In this document: positions 44,450 through 53,421 of the stretch, piece after piece
Position numbering within the stretch: the first letter of the stretch is position 1
Layout of the letters: every line of letters begins with the position of its first letter
Assembly (NCBI GenBank): GCA_963804245.1
Contig: CAWDPQ010000003.1
Coordinates: forward strand, 62,001-126,000
DNA from: CAWDPQ01 sp963804245
Lineage (GTDB): Bacteria; Acidobacteriota; Vicinamibacteria; Vicinamibacterales; 2-12-FULL-66-21
Length of the DNA stretch: 64,000 nucleotides
Direction: 5' to 3'
Notes under the pieces: generated by a model
Databases searched by the model: none
What the model was told of the DNA's origin: nothing
What the model saw: only the letters and a program-made list of their open reading frames with translations
Made by a program: the position numbers and the translations under genes

Positions 44450-45410
44450 TTATTCCCCTCGCTTCAACAGCAACTGGTCCGTGACCACGATGATGATGAC
44501 CGCAAGCCCGACGATCGCCCGATCGTAAAACGTCGCCCCTGGAATCTGCGGCAGCGCGTTGCGCAGCACGCCGAAGATGAGCGTGCCCAAAACGGCGCCC
44601 AGGACCGATCCTCGTCCTCCCGACAGGCTGGCGCCGCCGACGACGGCGGAAGCGATGATATCGAGTTCGTAGCCAGTGGCGAGATCGGCTTTGCCTTGTC
44701 CCTGCACGAGTGCCAGGACGATCCCGGCGACGGCCGCCAGTACCCCGCTGAGGACGTACACCGACGTTTTGATCCGCCCGACGGCGATGCCAGAGAAAAG
44801 GGCCGCCGTCTCGTTCCCGCCGACCGAGAAAACGGCTCGTCCCCATTGGAAACGCGTCATGAGCACTTGAAACACGAGCGCCGACCCAATCATGACCAGC
44901 GGGGCGACCCAGTCGGCAGGCAGCCCGAGAGGCCGCCAGCCGCCGACAAGCTTGCTCGAGAGATCGAAGTATCGTCCCTCCGTGATGATGAAGGCCGCTC
45001 CGCGGGTAATGCCCATGATGCCGAGCGTGGCGATGAAGGGCGGCAGCCCCACGACGACGATCAGGATCGAGCTCAGGACGCCAGCCGACAGTCCGACGAG
45101 CACGGCCGCAATCATGGCGACACCGAGCGGCCAGCCCGCGCCCACGAAGAGCGCTCCGCAAATCACGCTGGCGAGCGCGATGATCGATCCTGGAGCGAGA
45201 TCGATTCCGCCCGAGATGATCACCACGGCGGCACCGACGGCGGCGATGCCGTAGATCGACGAATACTTCAGAATCAGCAGCGCGTTCTCCACGTTCAGGA
45301 ACGGGTGAGCACGGTCGCCGTCCGGCCAGAGATACCAACCGAAGAAGGCAACTTCCAGTGCCAGGATGGCCACGGTACCTGAGCTCGCGAACGTGCCAGA
45401 GCCGCTTCAA
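44450..45410 (-). CDS. Sugar ABC transporter permease (RbsC type; frameshift near its start)
   Basis: The clean frame starts at GTG 45373 (MAILALEVAFFGWYLW) and covers about nine membrane spans with the family's VGLPPFIATLGIMGITRG and VVGGASLSGGRGSVLGAVLG. One frame over, a TTG at 45410 that overlaps the ATPase stop gives LKRLWHVRELRY, the normal cytoplasmic N-terminus; removing one C at about 45376 joins these as RELRYVAILALE. The longer start is therefore preferred. Confidence 0.87.
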
Positions 45411-46171
45411 GACGCGTCCCTGAGCTCGTGTGTGGCCAGGTGCATCACGAGCTCCTCGCTGGCCGCAGCGCCTGCCAGTTCTCCTTGAATGCGTCCCTCG
45501 CGCATGACGACTATCCGGTTGCAGAGGGCCAGCACTTCTGGAAGGTCGCTGGACGCGATGAGACACCCCGCGCCCTCGGCCGCCTGGCGCCGGATGATCT
45601 CGTGAATCTCGAATTTCGCGCCGACGTCCACGCCCTTGGTTGGTTCGTCCAGGAGCAAGACCCGCGGGGCAGTCGCCAACCACTTGGCGAGGACGACCTT
45701 CTGCTGGTTGCCGCCACTGAGGGAATCTGGAAGCGCGTCGGCATGCGCGGCCTTGATCCGCCACGATCGAAGGAGCGCTTCCGCCTCGCGCCGTTCCGCC
45801 TGCGGTCTGATGAGCACCGTCCCGCGCATGGCTCTCGACGGCAGCATGAGGTTGTCTCGCAGCGTCATATTGAAGAACAGTCCCTGGCGTTGTCGCTCTT
45901 CGGGTACGAGCACGATACCGGCGCGCGCGGCTTCGCGTGCCGAGTGGAATCGAACGGTGCGACCGGCGACGAGCACGGTGCCCGCGTTCGGTGGAAACAA
46001 CCCGAAAATCGTCTCGAGCAGCTCCGACCGTCCCGATCCGACGAGGCCGAACAGACCCACGATGTCTCCGGGGCCTACGCGGAGCGAGACGTCTTCGAAG
46101 TGGGGACGTCGTGTGAGCGTACGGATCTCGAGCACCGGTTCGCCGGTGCCGTACGGCCGCCGCTGCCGCAC
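45407..46171 (-). CDS. Sugar ABC transporter ATPase, second ABC domain (3' part of an RbsA-type gene)
   Basis: 254 residues forming the C-terminal nucleotide-binding domain of a duplicated sugar ATPase. It has a degenerate Walker A (GLVGSGRSEL), signature DSLSGGNQQKV and Walker B LLLDEPTKGVDVG, exactly as in RbsA/MglA second domains. It directly continues the first domain encoded just upstream in another frame, so the two halves are one gene of about 495 residues. Confidence 0.87.
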   Translation of the reverse strand: MRQRRPYGTGEPVLEIRTLTRRPHFEDVSLRVGPGDIVGLFGLVGSGRSELLETIFGLFPPNAGTVLVAGRTVRFHSAREAARAGIVLVPEERQRQGLFFNMTLRDNLMLPSRAMRGTVLIRPQAERREAEALLRSWRIKAAHADALPDSLSGGNQQKVVLAKWLATAPRVLLLDEPTKGVDVGAKFEIHEIIRRQAAEGAGCLIASSDLPEVLALCNRIVVMREGRIQGELAGAAASEELVMHLATHELRDAS

Positions 46172-46898
46172 GCGGCGGCAGCTCGCGGCCGACCATCGCC
46201 GCGACGATTCGGTCGGGTGTCACCGCATCGCGATCGAACGTGCCGACGTAGCCGCCATCCCTCAGCACCGTGATGCGGTTGCACAGCCGGAAGACCTCCG
46301 GAAGACGATGGGACACGTAGAGGAGCGTCGTCCCGCCCTTCTTCAGCTTCTCGAGTACTGCGAAGAGGTGATCCGTTTCTGCATCGGTCAGGCTGGCGGT
46401 GGGTTCGTCGAGGACGAGGATGCGGCAATCGAACGCGAGCGCCCGCGCCACCTGGAGCAGCTGCCGGTGGGCCGCCGAGAGCGACTCGGCACGGGCGTTG
46501 GGGTCGATGGAAAGGTGCAGTTGCTCGAGCAGCCGCACGGTCTGTGCGCGCATCTCGCGCTCGAGCAGACGTCCACCCCGGACGATTTCCCGGCCGGCGA
46601 AGATATTGCCGGTCACGGTGAGGTTGGGAAAGCTCAACATCTCCTGATACACCATCCCGATCCCTCGCTCCAGGGCGTCGCGAGGGTTGGCGAGATGGAG
46701 TGGCTGATCCCGCCACTGCAGACTGCCGGAATCAGGGCGAAGGATGCCGGCGAGAATCTTCAGGAGTGTCGACTTGCCCGCGCCGTTTTCGCCGACCAGG
46801 GCGTGCGCGTCCGTTTCGGCGACGGCGAAGGTCACGCCTCTGAGCGCCTGCACCGCGCCGAACGATCTGCGCACGTCGCGGAACTCGAGACCCGGCAT
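46172..46898 (-). CDS. Sugar ABC transporter ATPase, first ABC domain (5' part of the RbsA-type gene)
   Basis: From ATG 46898: MPGLEFRDVRRSFGAVQALR, Walker A GENGAGKSTLLKI, Q-loop GMVYQEM, signature ESLSAAHRQLLQVAR and Walker B LVLDEPTASLTD, then SHRLPEVFRLCNRITVLRDG. The meaningful sequence stops at GRELPPR near 46170, where the second domain continues one frame over. The frame formally stays open to 44340, but that part is shadow. It is the motor of the sugar importer. Confidence 0.86.
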
Positions 46899-46985
46899 GG
46901 CGGCCGGCCATCTTACTATGCGCCGCGCGCCAGGACCGAGACGCGGTCCGATTCGTGTGATAGCGACGTGTTACGCTTGGCCGCG

Positions 46986-48125
46986 ATGAGAACCTACGGT
47001 CCAAGTGTCTGCAGCATTGTCACGATGATTGGCGTTGTTGTCATGGGTCTCGCAGTGGCCGCTGAACAGGGATCGGGCAAACCTGGAGTCACCCGGGCGC
47101 CGTACGGCCGGATGCCTGGCGGCAAGTCCGTGGAGTTGTTTACCCTGACGAACACTCAAGGCATGGAGGTTCGCGCCATCACCTACGGCGGGATCATCAC
47201 GTCCATCCGCGTCCCGGATCGGAGCGGCGCAATCGGTGACGTGGTGCTCGGCTTCGATGCGCTCGAGTCGTATCTCAAGGGACACCCGTTCTTTGGCCCG
47301 ATCGTGGGTCGCTACGGCAATCGCATTGCGCGAGGCCAGTTCACGCTGGATGGGCACACCTACAAGCTGGCGACGAACAACGGACCCAACCACCTTCACG
47401 GCGGCATCCTGGGCTTCGACAAGGCGGTCTGGTCCGCGCAGCCTCTCTCCGCAGGCATCGGCGTCGTCTTCACGCACACCAGTCCCGATGGGGACGAAGG
47501 GTATCCCGGCACGCTGAAGGTTCGGGTTACCTATACGCTGACCGAGCGGAACGAACTGATGGTCGATTACCGCGCGTCAACGGACAAGGCGACGCCCGTG
47601 AACCTGACGCAGCACAGCTATTTCAACCTGGCCGGATCGGGAGACATTCTGTCTCACGAGCTCGCGGTTCAAGCCGACAGGTACACGCCGGTCGATTCCA
47701 CATTGATTCCGACCGGGGAGCTGGCATCAGTTGAGGGGACGCCGTTCGATTTCCGCAAACCGATGGCCATTGGCGCTCGTATCGAGCAGCCGCACGAGCA
47801 GCTGAAGTTCGGCCAGGGCTACGACCACAACTTCGTGTTGAACGGCAGCGGGATGCGGCCGGTCGTCCGCGTCACGGATCCGAAGAGCGGTCGCACGCTG
47901 GAAGTGGCGACGACCGAGCCGGGACTTCAGTTCTATACCGCCAACTATCTCGATGGGACGATGAAGGGAAAGGGCGGTCAGGTTTACAACCGCCGCGCCG
48001 GTTTCTGCCTGGAGACCCAGCACTACCCGGACTCTCCCAACAAGCCGACGTTTCCGTCGACGATCGTCAAGCCGGGTGAAGAGTACTCGTCGACAACGAC
48101 ATTCACGTTCGGCAGCGTCCAGTAG
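46986..48125 (+). CDS. galM: Secreted aldose 1-epimerase (galactose mutarotase)
   Basis: 379 residues. The ATG at 46986 gives a signal peptide (VTMIGVVVMGLAVAAEQG), so it acts outside the cytoplasm. The mutarotase fold shows ITYGGIITSIRVPDR, GRYGNRIARGQFTLDG, TNNGPNHLHGGILGFDK (catalytic His), NLTQHSYFNL and LCLETQHYPDSPN with the catalytic Glu. It interconverts alpha and beta anomers of galactose or other aldoses before uptake. It is divergent from the transporter operon with 87 bases between. Confidence 0.92.
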   Translation: MRTYGPSVCSIVTMIGVVVMGLAVAAEQGSGKPGVTRAPYGRMPGGKSVELFTLTNTQGMEVRAITYGGIITSIRVPDRSGAIGDVVLGFDALESYLKGHPFFGPIVGRYGNRIARGQFTLDGHTYKLATNNGPNHLHGGILGFDKAVWSAQPLSAGIGVVFTHTSPDGDEGYPGTLKVRVTYTLTERNELMVDYRASTDKATPVNLTQHSYFNLAGSGDILSHELAVQADRYTPVDSTLIPTGELASVEGTPFDFRKPMAIGARIEQPHEQLKFGQGYDHNFVLNGSGMRPVVRVTDPKSGRTLEVATTEPGLQFYTANYLDGTMKGKGGQVYNRRAGFCLETQHYPDSPNKPTFPSTIVKPGEEYSSTTTFTFGSVQ

Positions 48126-48139
48126 CTTCCGCCTGTCTG

Positions 48140-48275
48140 TCGCTTCCGCCTGTTCCGTAGCTTCCGCCTTTAGGCGGAAGTCGCTTGTCGGAGGCTGACC
48201 TTCCGGCTGAAGCCGGAAGCCGCGATTCAAGCACGAGATCTTCCGGCTCAAGCCGGAAGCCACGATTCAAGCACC
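48140..48275. repeat. Hairpin repeats CTTCCGGCT-x-AAGCCGGAAG
   Basis: Two near-identical 36-base units (TTCCGGCTGAAGCCGGAAGC ... GATTCAAGCAC and its TTCCGGCTCAAGCC variant) stand next to each other, each able to fold into an 8-9 bp stem. A third hairpin, CTTCCGCCTTTAGGCGGAAG, lies just before. They separate convergent genes and overlap the last codons of the kinase gene. Confidence 0.8.
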
Positions 48276-49832
48276 TGCCTCGCGGGCTTCCAGGGCTGCA
48301 TAACGCTCGCGCAGCTCGGCATAGATCGGGTGGTTTTCGCGTCGTGTTCTGACCGGAGAAGCGCCGTCTTCGGTGAAGCCGGCGACCACTTCGCTCCACG
48401 AGATCGATCGGTTGAGTGACTGATGGGCGTGAAACGCGCGGAGCGCGCCCCCGAGGCTGGCGGCGCTCGTCGCCGCCGCGGGGTAGACGTCGGCACCGAA
48501 GACGTCGGCCATCACCTGGAGAATCTCAGCGTTCCCCGACGCACCGCCGGTTGCACGAATCCTGCTGACCGGGCGACGCGACAGCGCGGACCAGTGATTC
48601 GCCATAGCCATCATCTGTCCCTCGACCAGCGCTCGAACGTTCGCCGGCGCATCCTCGTTCGACAGCCCGAATCTGCGCACGCCTCCTGATGAAACCGTCG
48701 GTGTGATCTCGGCATCGACCCAGGGAAGCATGATGGCTCCGTGGTTCCCTGGCGGCGTCGTGGCGAGCGCGCGTGAGAACCCGTGCCAGCTCATGGCGTA
48801 GCTGTCACGAATATGTTCTCGTGCGAGCGATCCGTTGCGGAAACACACCAGCAGCATGTAGCCGCCGGCAGGGGATCCAAAGACGTTGGCGCCGCCCGGG
48901 TTGTCGGGGACGCCGTCCACCGGACCGAAGACGGTGTCGCTCGTTCCGAGCGAGATGCCCATGTCGCCCTCGTGAACAAGCCCTGCACCGATCAGAGACG
49001 ACGGGTTGTCGCCGGTCCAGGGGATCAGCAGGGCTTCGGGCAGCCCGTATCGTTCTTGCCAATACGGTGCGAGCACTCCTATCGGCGCCGATGAATGTTG
49101 GAGGTGGGGCAGCTTGGCACCCAGGTTCGGCGCGGTCGCGGCCAGTGCAGCGGCGTCCCAGCAAAGCTGCCGGAGGTTCATCAGGTTCATGCCGGCTGCA
49201 TCGCCTGGTTCCATTGGCGCTTCCGCCCCGAGCAGGAGCGACGCCATGAAGGAGCTGACAAGGTGGATGCGAACGGTCTCCGCGTAGGCAGCGGGTGCTT
49301 CGGCGGCGAACTTGCTGATTTGCGGACCCGCAAAGCGGGCGAACGGGCGGGACCCGGTCAGGCGGGCCACGGCAGCGCCGCCGCCGAGTGCCTGGGCGAT
49401 CGCCGCACATTGAGCTCCGGTGCTTTCGTCCATCCACACTGGGGATTCAGGACGGGCAAATACGCCAGCCAGCTGATCGGCAGCCCCTTTGGAGGCGTCG
49501 AGCGTCGCAATGGCCCGCGCCGCTCGCTGATTGAGATAGACAGTACCGTGCTGCTGGGCGCAGCCGCCGATCGCCGCGATCCGCGCCGGGTCGAAGGCCT
49601 TCTCGCGCGACACGCGTTGCATCATCACGTCGAGTGCTTCAACCCACATCAGCGGGGGAGAGGTGACGACCAGGGGATCGTCGTGACGTAACACGCCGTT
49701 GCGCGTGCCGTAATGGGGCAGCTCCTCGTCGAAGTTGAGGGAGTGGTGAAAGACCACGCGACGCTCGTCCGAGTCGATGACAGTCGCGCTGAGTGACTGG
49801 GTGCTGCTATCCAATCCGAGATACAGCGACAT
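48267..49832 (-). CDS. FGGY-family carbohydrate kinase (xylulokinase-like)
   Basis: 521 residues. N-terminal phosphate-binding loop LYLGLDSSTQSLSATVID; IAAIGGCAQQHGTVYL matches the sugar-binding stretch; IPWTGDNPSSLIGAGL and ISLGTSDTVFG form the second adenosine-binding region. The pattern YLGLD.STQ with FD.ELP.YGT.GGV-like segments is nearer the eukaryotic-type XYLB xylulokinases than to E. coli XylB. It phosphorylates a ketose or sugar alcohol. Three bases separate it from the aldo/keto reductase gene upstream, so the two are co-transcribed. Confidence 0.88.
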   Translation of the reverse strand: MSLYLGLDSSTQSLSATVIDSDERRVVFHHSLNFDEELPHYGTRNGVLRHDDPLVVTSPPLMWVEALDVMMQRVSREKAFDPARIAAIGGCAQQHGTVYLNQRAARAIATLDASKGAADQLAGVFARPESPVWMDESTGAQCAAIAQALGGGAAVARLTGSRPFARFAGPQISKFAAEAPAAYAETVRIHLVSSFMASLLLGAEAPMEPGDAAGMNLMNLRQLCWDAAALAATAPNLGAKLPHLQHSSAPIGVLAPYWQERYGLPEALLIPWTGDNPSSLIGAGLVHEGDMGISLGTSDTVFGPVDGVPDNPGGANVFGSPAGGYMLLVCFRNGSLAREHIRDSYAMSWHGFSRALATTPPGNHGAIMLPWVDAEITPTVSSGGVRRFGLSNEDAPANVRALVEGQMMAMANHWSALSRRPVSRIRATGGASGNAEILQVMADVFGADVYPAAATSAASLGGALRAFHAHQSLNRSISWSEVVAGFTEDGASPVRTRRENHPIYAELRERYAALEAREAGA

Positions 49833-49835
49833 GGC

Positions 49836-50822
49836 TCACCAGTTCGCGTGCACGTGCGGTCGAATCATCTCGTCGTAGATCTCGAGCACCGTTTTCAAAA
49901 CCGGCGCTCCGAGCGGAGGCATGGTGCCCGCGCGCGTGTTGTCTACCGCCTGCTGCACGGTGCGTGCCCCCGGAATTGCGCAGGTCACCCCTTCGAGCAT
50001 CAGAATCCAGCGCAGGGCGAGCTGCGCCATGCTCGCGCCGCCAGGAACGAGCGGCCGCAATCGTTCCACCGCTGCCAGCCCGACATCGTATGGGACACCT
50101 GAGAGCGTTTCTCCCTTGTCGAACGCCTGGCCTTCGCGGTTGTAGGTTCGATGATCGTCCGGCGGAAATCGCGTATCAGCTCGCAGCTTGCCTGTCAGCA
50201 GTCCGCTCGCCAACGGCACTCTGGCCAGGATAGCGACCTGTTTCGCCAACGCTTCGGGGAGCACACGCTCGGCAGGCTTCAGCCGGAACATGTTGAAGAT
50301 GATCTGAATGCTCTGCACGCCCGGGTAGCGCATCGCATCAATCGCTTCGTCCGTCGTCTGAACGCTGACGCCGTAGTAGCGCAGCTTGCCCGCGCTCACC
50401 AGATCGTCGAGTATGCCGAAAACGTCCGCCTGCCGGTAAAGCGCCGACGGCGGACAGTGCAGCTGCAGCAGATCGAGCGCATCCATCTCCAGATTCTGCA
50501 GACTGCGATCGATCCATGCCGACAGATTCTCGCGACTGTAGCCTTCGCACGTTTGCTGCGGCAGACGCCGGCCGGCCTTGGTAGCCACCCAGATGGTCTC
50601 GCCCGGCCGCTCGCGCTTCAGTTGCGCGACGAGCCGTTCGCTGCGGCCATCGCCGTACACATCCGCGGTGTCGATGAAGTTGACACCTTCGTCGACGGCG
50701 GCGTGCAACGCGGCCAGCGACGTGTCGTCGTCAACCTGTCCCCAGTTTCCGCCAATCGCCCAGGCCCCGAAGCCGATTGCGGAAACCTCCATGTCAGTAC
50801 GTCCGAGGCGGCGATAGTCCAT
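49836..50822 (-). CDS. Aldo/keto reductase
   Basis: 328 residues from ATG 50822 (MDYRRLGRTDMEVSAIGFG). The catalytic tetrad positions are visible in VNFIDTADVYGDGRSE (Asp, Tyr), WVATKAGRR (Lys) and LLQLHCPP (His), and the NADPH site in CAIPGARTVQQAVDN. Family members reduce or oxidise sugars and small carbonyls. Its operon partner is the FGGY kinase, so an oxidation-phosphorylation route for a sugar is likely. The extended open frame upstream is not used. Confidence 0.88.
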   Translation of the reverse strand: MDYRRLGRTDMEVSAIGFGAWAIGGNWGQVDDDTSLAALHAAVDEGVNFIDTADVYGDGRSERLVAQLKRERPGETIWVATKAGRRLPQQTCEGYSRENLSAWIDRSLQNLEMDALDLLQLHCPPSALYRQADVFGILDDLVSAGKLRYYGVSVQTTDEAIDAMRYPGVQSIQIIFNMFRLKPAERVLPEALAKQVAILARVPLASGLLTGKLRADTRFPPDDHRTYNREGQAFDKGETLSGVPYDVGLAAVERLRPLVPGGASMAQLALRWILMLEGVTCAIPGARTVQQAVDNTRAGTMPPLGAPVLKTVLEIYDEMIRPHVHANW

Positions 50823-50873
50823 GGAGACGCTATTATCATCAAAGCGCCGTCGGCGCCAACGTGGAGCGTGGTC

Positions 50874-51413
50874 ATGGCTGTGCGCTACATCGCTTTTCTC
50901 CGTGCTGTGAACGTCGGTGGACGGGTGGTCAAAATGCCCGTCTTGAAGAAAGCGTTCGAATCGCTCCAGTTGTCGAACGTCGAGACGTTCATAGCCAGCG
51001 GCAACGTTGTCTTCGAGGCCGCCGCGCCGGACGTGCTCAAGGTCGAGCGGAAGATTGAGGCGCGGCTGCGCGAAGCGCTCGGTTACGAAGTCACGACGTT
51101 CGTACGCTCGGTGACCGAAGTCTCGGCGATCGCCCGCCTCGCGCCGTTCCCACAGTCGGCGCTCACTGACGGCGCTCAGATATACGTCGGGTTCCTGTCT
51201 GGCGAGCCCGGGAAGCCGGAGCGGCAACGCCTGATGTCGCTCGCCAGTGAAATCGATGATTTCCACGTGACGAAGCGCGAAGTGTGGTGGCTGTGCCGCA
51301 AGGATCTCACAACGAGATCGGGAGGACCTCCGTTCGAAAAGGTACTGGGGCTGCGGGTCACGTTCCGCAACGCGAGGACCGTGACCAGAATCGCAGCGAA
51401 GTACTGTCAGTAG
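50874..51413 (+). CDS. DUF1697 family protein
   Basis: 179 residues. MAVRYIAFLRAVNVGGRVVK and SNVETFIASGNVVFE are the conserved openings of DUF1697. The family is widespread and of unknown role, with an alpha/beta fold. It is divergent from the aldo/keto reductase, with 51 bases between them. Confidence 0.9.
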   Translation: MAVRYIAFLRAVNVGGRVVKMPVLKKAFESLQLSNVETFIASGNVVFEAAAPDVLKVERKIEARLREALGYEVTTFVRSVTEVSAIARLAPFPQSALTDGAQIYVGFLSGEPGKPERQRLMSLASEIDDFHVTKREVWWLCRKDLTTRSGGPPFEKVLGLRVTFRNARTVTRIAAKYCQ

Positions 51414-51443
51414 GGCCGGCCTTCGATCGCAAACGAAATTGAC

Positions 51444-51487
51444 TCGTCCCGTAGCCGCGACTACCATACGAATCGCTTACGGGACGA
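51444..51487. terminator. Inverted repeat TCGTCCCGTA ... TACGGGACGA
   Basis: Ten perfectly complementary base pairs enclose 24 bases just after the DUF1697 stop. There is no T run, so it may be a terminator, a protein site or a relic of a small mobile element. Confidence 0.45.
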
Positions 51488-51596
51488 CACGATGCTTGGC
51501 CACATCCTCGGCCAGCAGTTCCCAGGGGCGCTCCCCGCGCCGCCACTGCCGGTAGCTCTGCGCCGTCGCAGGGCTGGAGAACTCCCATGCATTCAC
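51477..51596 (-). CDS. Possible 39-residue protein or gene remnant
   Basis: From a GTG at 51596 the minus strand reads VNAWEFSSPATAQSYRQWRR, then GERPWELLAEDVAKHRVVP and a stop. The composition (W, E, amphipathic) looks like the C-terminus of a small protein rather than random sequence. No clear ribosome site was seen. It overlaps the first bases of the gene at 51587 on the other strand, so a remnant is the likelier reading. Confidence 0.25.
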   Translation of the reverse strand: MNAWEFSSPATAQSYRQWRRGERPWELLAEDVAKHRVVP

Positions 51597-52093
51597 CAAC
51601 GTCTGCAGCTCGCTTGTTGATTTGCGGAGCGGTGTTCATTGCCGGTGCAGGAAGCCTGTACGCGCAGGCTAGGGATCCGAGGACCGGTAATTGGCAACTC
51701 AACGTCGCGAAGTCCAGCTACAAGCCAGGTCCCGCTCCGAAGAGTCAAACGGTACGGGTCGAACCGTCCGGTCAGGGAGAACGTGTGAGGAGCGAGGCCA
51801 TCAATCCCAATGGCACCCGCGTGGTCACCGAATACACGGCCGCTTTCGACGGCACCGACTACCCGCTTAAGGGATCGCCGGTCGCGAACACCGTTTCGCT
51901 GAAGCGGATCGACGCGCGGACCACCGAACGCGTTGACAAGAAAGACGGACACATCGTCCTGGTATACAAGCGTGTGGTCTCCGACGATGGCAAGACCATG
52001 ACGGTGACTGTCAACGGCGTCAACGCGCAGGGGCAGCAGGTCAGCAACGTCGTGGTCTTCGAAAGGCTGCAGTCGAAACCGCCAACGCTTTGA
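51587..52093 (+). CDS. Secreted protein of unknown function (DPRTGNW type)
   Basis: 168 residues. Signal peptide ARLLICGAVFIAGAGSLYA, then DPRTGNWQLNVAKSSYKPGP and APKSQTVRVEPSGQGERV, a beta-rich fold ending TVTVNGVNAQGQQVSNVVVFE. Small secreted proteins of this pattern are numerous in Acidobacteria; their role is unknown. No cysteine or catalytic motif stands out. Confidence 0.82.
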   Translation: MHSPTSAARLLICGAVFIAGAGSLYAQARDPRTGNWQLNVAKSSYKPGPAPKSQTVRVEPSGQGERVRSEAINPNGTRVVTEYTAAFDGTDYPLKGSPVANTVSLKRIDARTTERVDKKDGHIVLVYKRVVSDDGKTMTVTVNGVNAQGQQVSNVVVFERLQSKPPTL

Positions 52094-52112
52094 AACGTTC
52101 CCTGACTTGCCG

Positions 52113-52601
52113 ATGCAGGACTACACGATTGCGTTGCTGAAGATTGTCGAAGCCGCGACACCGCAGCTGCTTGCTCTTGGCGATGACGCCAGCGCGCGTC
52201 GGCCGGCGCCGGGAAAATGGTCACCACGGGAGATCGTCGGGCACCTCATCGACTCGGCGTCGAACAACCACCAACGCTTCGTGCGCGCGCTCTGGCAAGA
52301 CGATCTGATGTTCACGGGCTATGCGCAGGCAGAGTGGGTTGCTGCCCAGGAATACCAGAAGGCACCTTGGCCAGAGCTCGTCTCGTTGTGGGGGCACTTC
52401 AACCGCCACCTGGCACGCGTGATGACCGCCGTGCCTGACGAAATTCGTACCAGACGTCACCTCCGTCACAACCTCCATGAGCTGGCGTGGCAGCCGGTGC
52501 CTCGAGACGAGCCGGCGACGCTCGACTATTTCATGCGCGACTACGTCGGGCACCTGGAGCACCACGTTCGACAGATTCTCGGATCGCGGTGGTCAGCCTG
52601 A
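52113..52601 (+). CDS. DinB-family four-helix protein
   Basis: 162 residues (MQDYTIALLKIVEAATPQLL). DinB-fold metal-site histidines are in IVGHLIDSASNNHQRF, and VGHLEHHVRQIL at the end. These proteins bind a divalent metal and include thiol S-transferases; many are of unknown substrate. A TTG at 52107 is an alternative start. The stop lies inside the start of the pseudouridine synthase gene, so the two are coupled. Confidence 0.85.
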   Translation: MQDYTIALLKIVEAATPQLLALGDDASARRPAPGKWSPREIVGHLIDSASNNHQRFVRALWQDDLMFTGYAQAEWVAAQEYQKAPWPELVSLWGHFNRHLARVMTAVPDEIRTRRHLRHNLHELAWQPVPRDEPATLDYFMRDYVGHLEHHVRQILGSRWSA

Positions 52602-53368
52602 GCCGAACGCCCAGAACGCCGCGCGGCCAGACCAGCAGCGGACGCCGGGGGCGGTCGCGGGGCCTCGACGTCGTTTACGAAGACGATGCGATCGTCGTCG
52701 TCAACAAGCCGCCTGGCCTGCTGTCCGTGCCGCTGGAACGCAATCCGGCAGCGCCATCGGTCTTCGATCAGCTCGTCGCCCGATATCGATCGCACGGCAA
52801 GCAGCGCCCGTTCGTCGTGCATCGGATCGATCAGGACTCGTCAGGGCTCGTCGTGTTTGCGAGGAGCCCCTCCATGCAGAGGGTACTCGTCGATCAGTTC
52901 AGGCGTCGCGAACCCGAACGCGTCTACCTGGCCGTCGTGCACGGGCGTCTCAATCCCGCAACCGGGACCTGGCGCGACCGTCTCGTCTGGAATGCGAAGG
53001 CGCTCATTCAGAGAGTTGCGCGGCCCGGCGATTCAGATGCTGAAGAAGCGATCAGCGACTACACAGTGGTCGAGGAGCTGCGGAATGCGTCATTGCTGGA
53101 AGTGAGGCTGCGGACCGGCCGGCGAAATCAGATCCGCATTCAGACCGCGATCCGCGGGCATGCGCTCGTCGGTGAGCGGCGATATCTTTCCGAGGATCCA
53201 CCGGCCGCCGTCATCCACTTCGAACGTCAGGCGCTGCACGCGCTTCGCCTGACCTTCGGTCATCCCCGAGACGGCCGGATGGTCACGCTGGAAGCACCGC
53301 TCCCGCCGGATTTTGCCGATCTGCTCGCGCGCTTGCGCGTGCGGTCCACTCGTAGGCCCGCCCTTTAG
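52589..53368 (+). CDS. RluA-family pseudouridine synthase
   Basis: 259 residues from GTG 52589, overlapping the DinB-like gene by 13 bases. The catalytic aspartate sits in PFVVHRIDQDSSGLVVFA, the HRxDxxxSG motif of the RluA/RluC/RluD group; VVNKPPGLLSVP and LRTGRRNQIRIQ are the flanking conserved blocks. There is no N-terminal S4 domain, so it resembles the short single-domain RluA or TruC forms acting on 23S rRNA or tRNA. The last codons lie in a hairpin repeat. Confidence 0.9.
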   Translation: MVSLSRTPRTPRGQTSSGRRGRSRGLDVVYEDDAIVVVNKPPGLLSVPLERNPAAPSVFDQLVARYRSHGKQRPFVVHRIDQDSSGLVVFARSPSMQRVLVDQFRRREPERVYLAVVHGRLNPATGTWRDRLVWNAKALIQRVARPGDSDAEEAISDYTVVEELRNASLLEVRLRTGRRNQIRIQTAIRGHALVGERRYLSEDPPAAVIHFERQALHALRLTFGHPRDGRMVTLEAPLPPDFADLLARLRVRSTRRPAL

Positions 53369-53417
53369 GGCGGGCGTGTTGAAAACGCGTCTCGCCCGCC
53401 CCAAAGGGCGGGCCTAC
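53352..53417. terminator. GC-rich palindrome between convergent genes
   Basis: GTAGGCCCGCCCTTT and its complement AAAGGGCGGGCCTAC, with inner repeats GGGCGGGCG/CGCCCGCCC, form a large stem. It lies between the pseudouridine synthase and DUF1572 genes and may terminate both. A shorter relative is at 3464. Confidence 0.7.
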
Positions 53418-53421
53418 GGTA

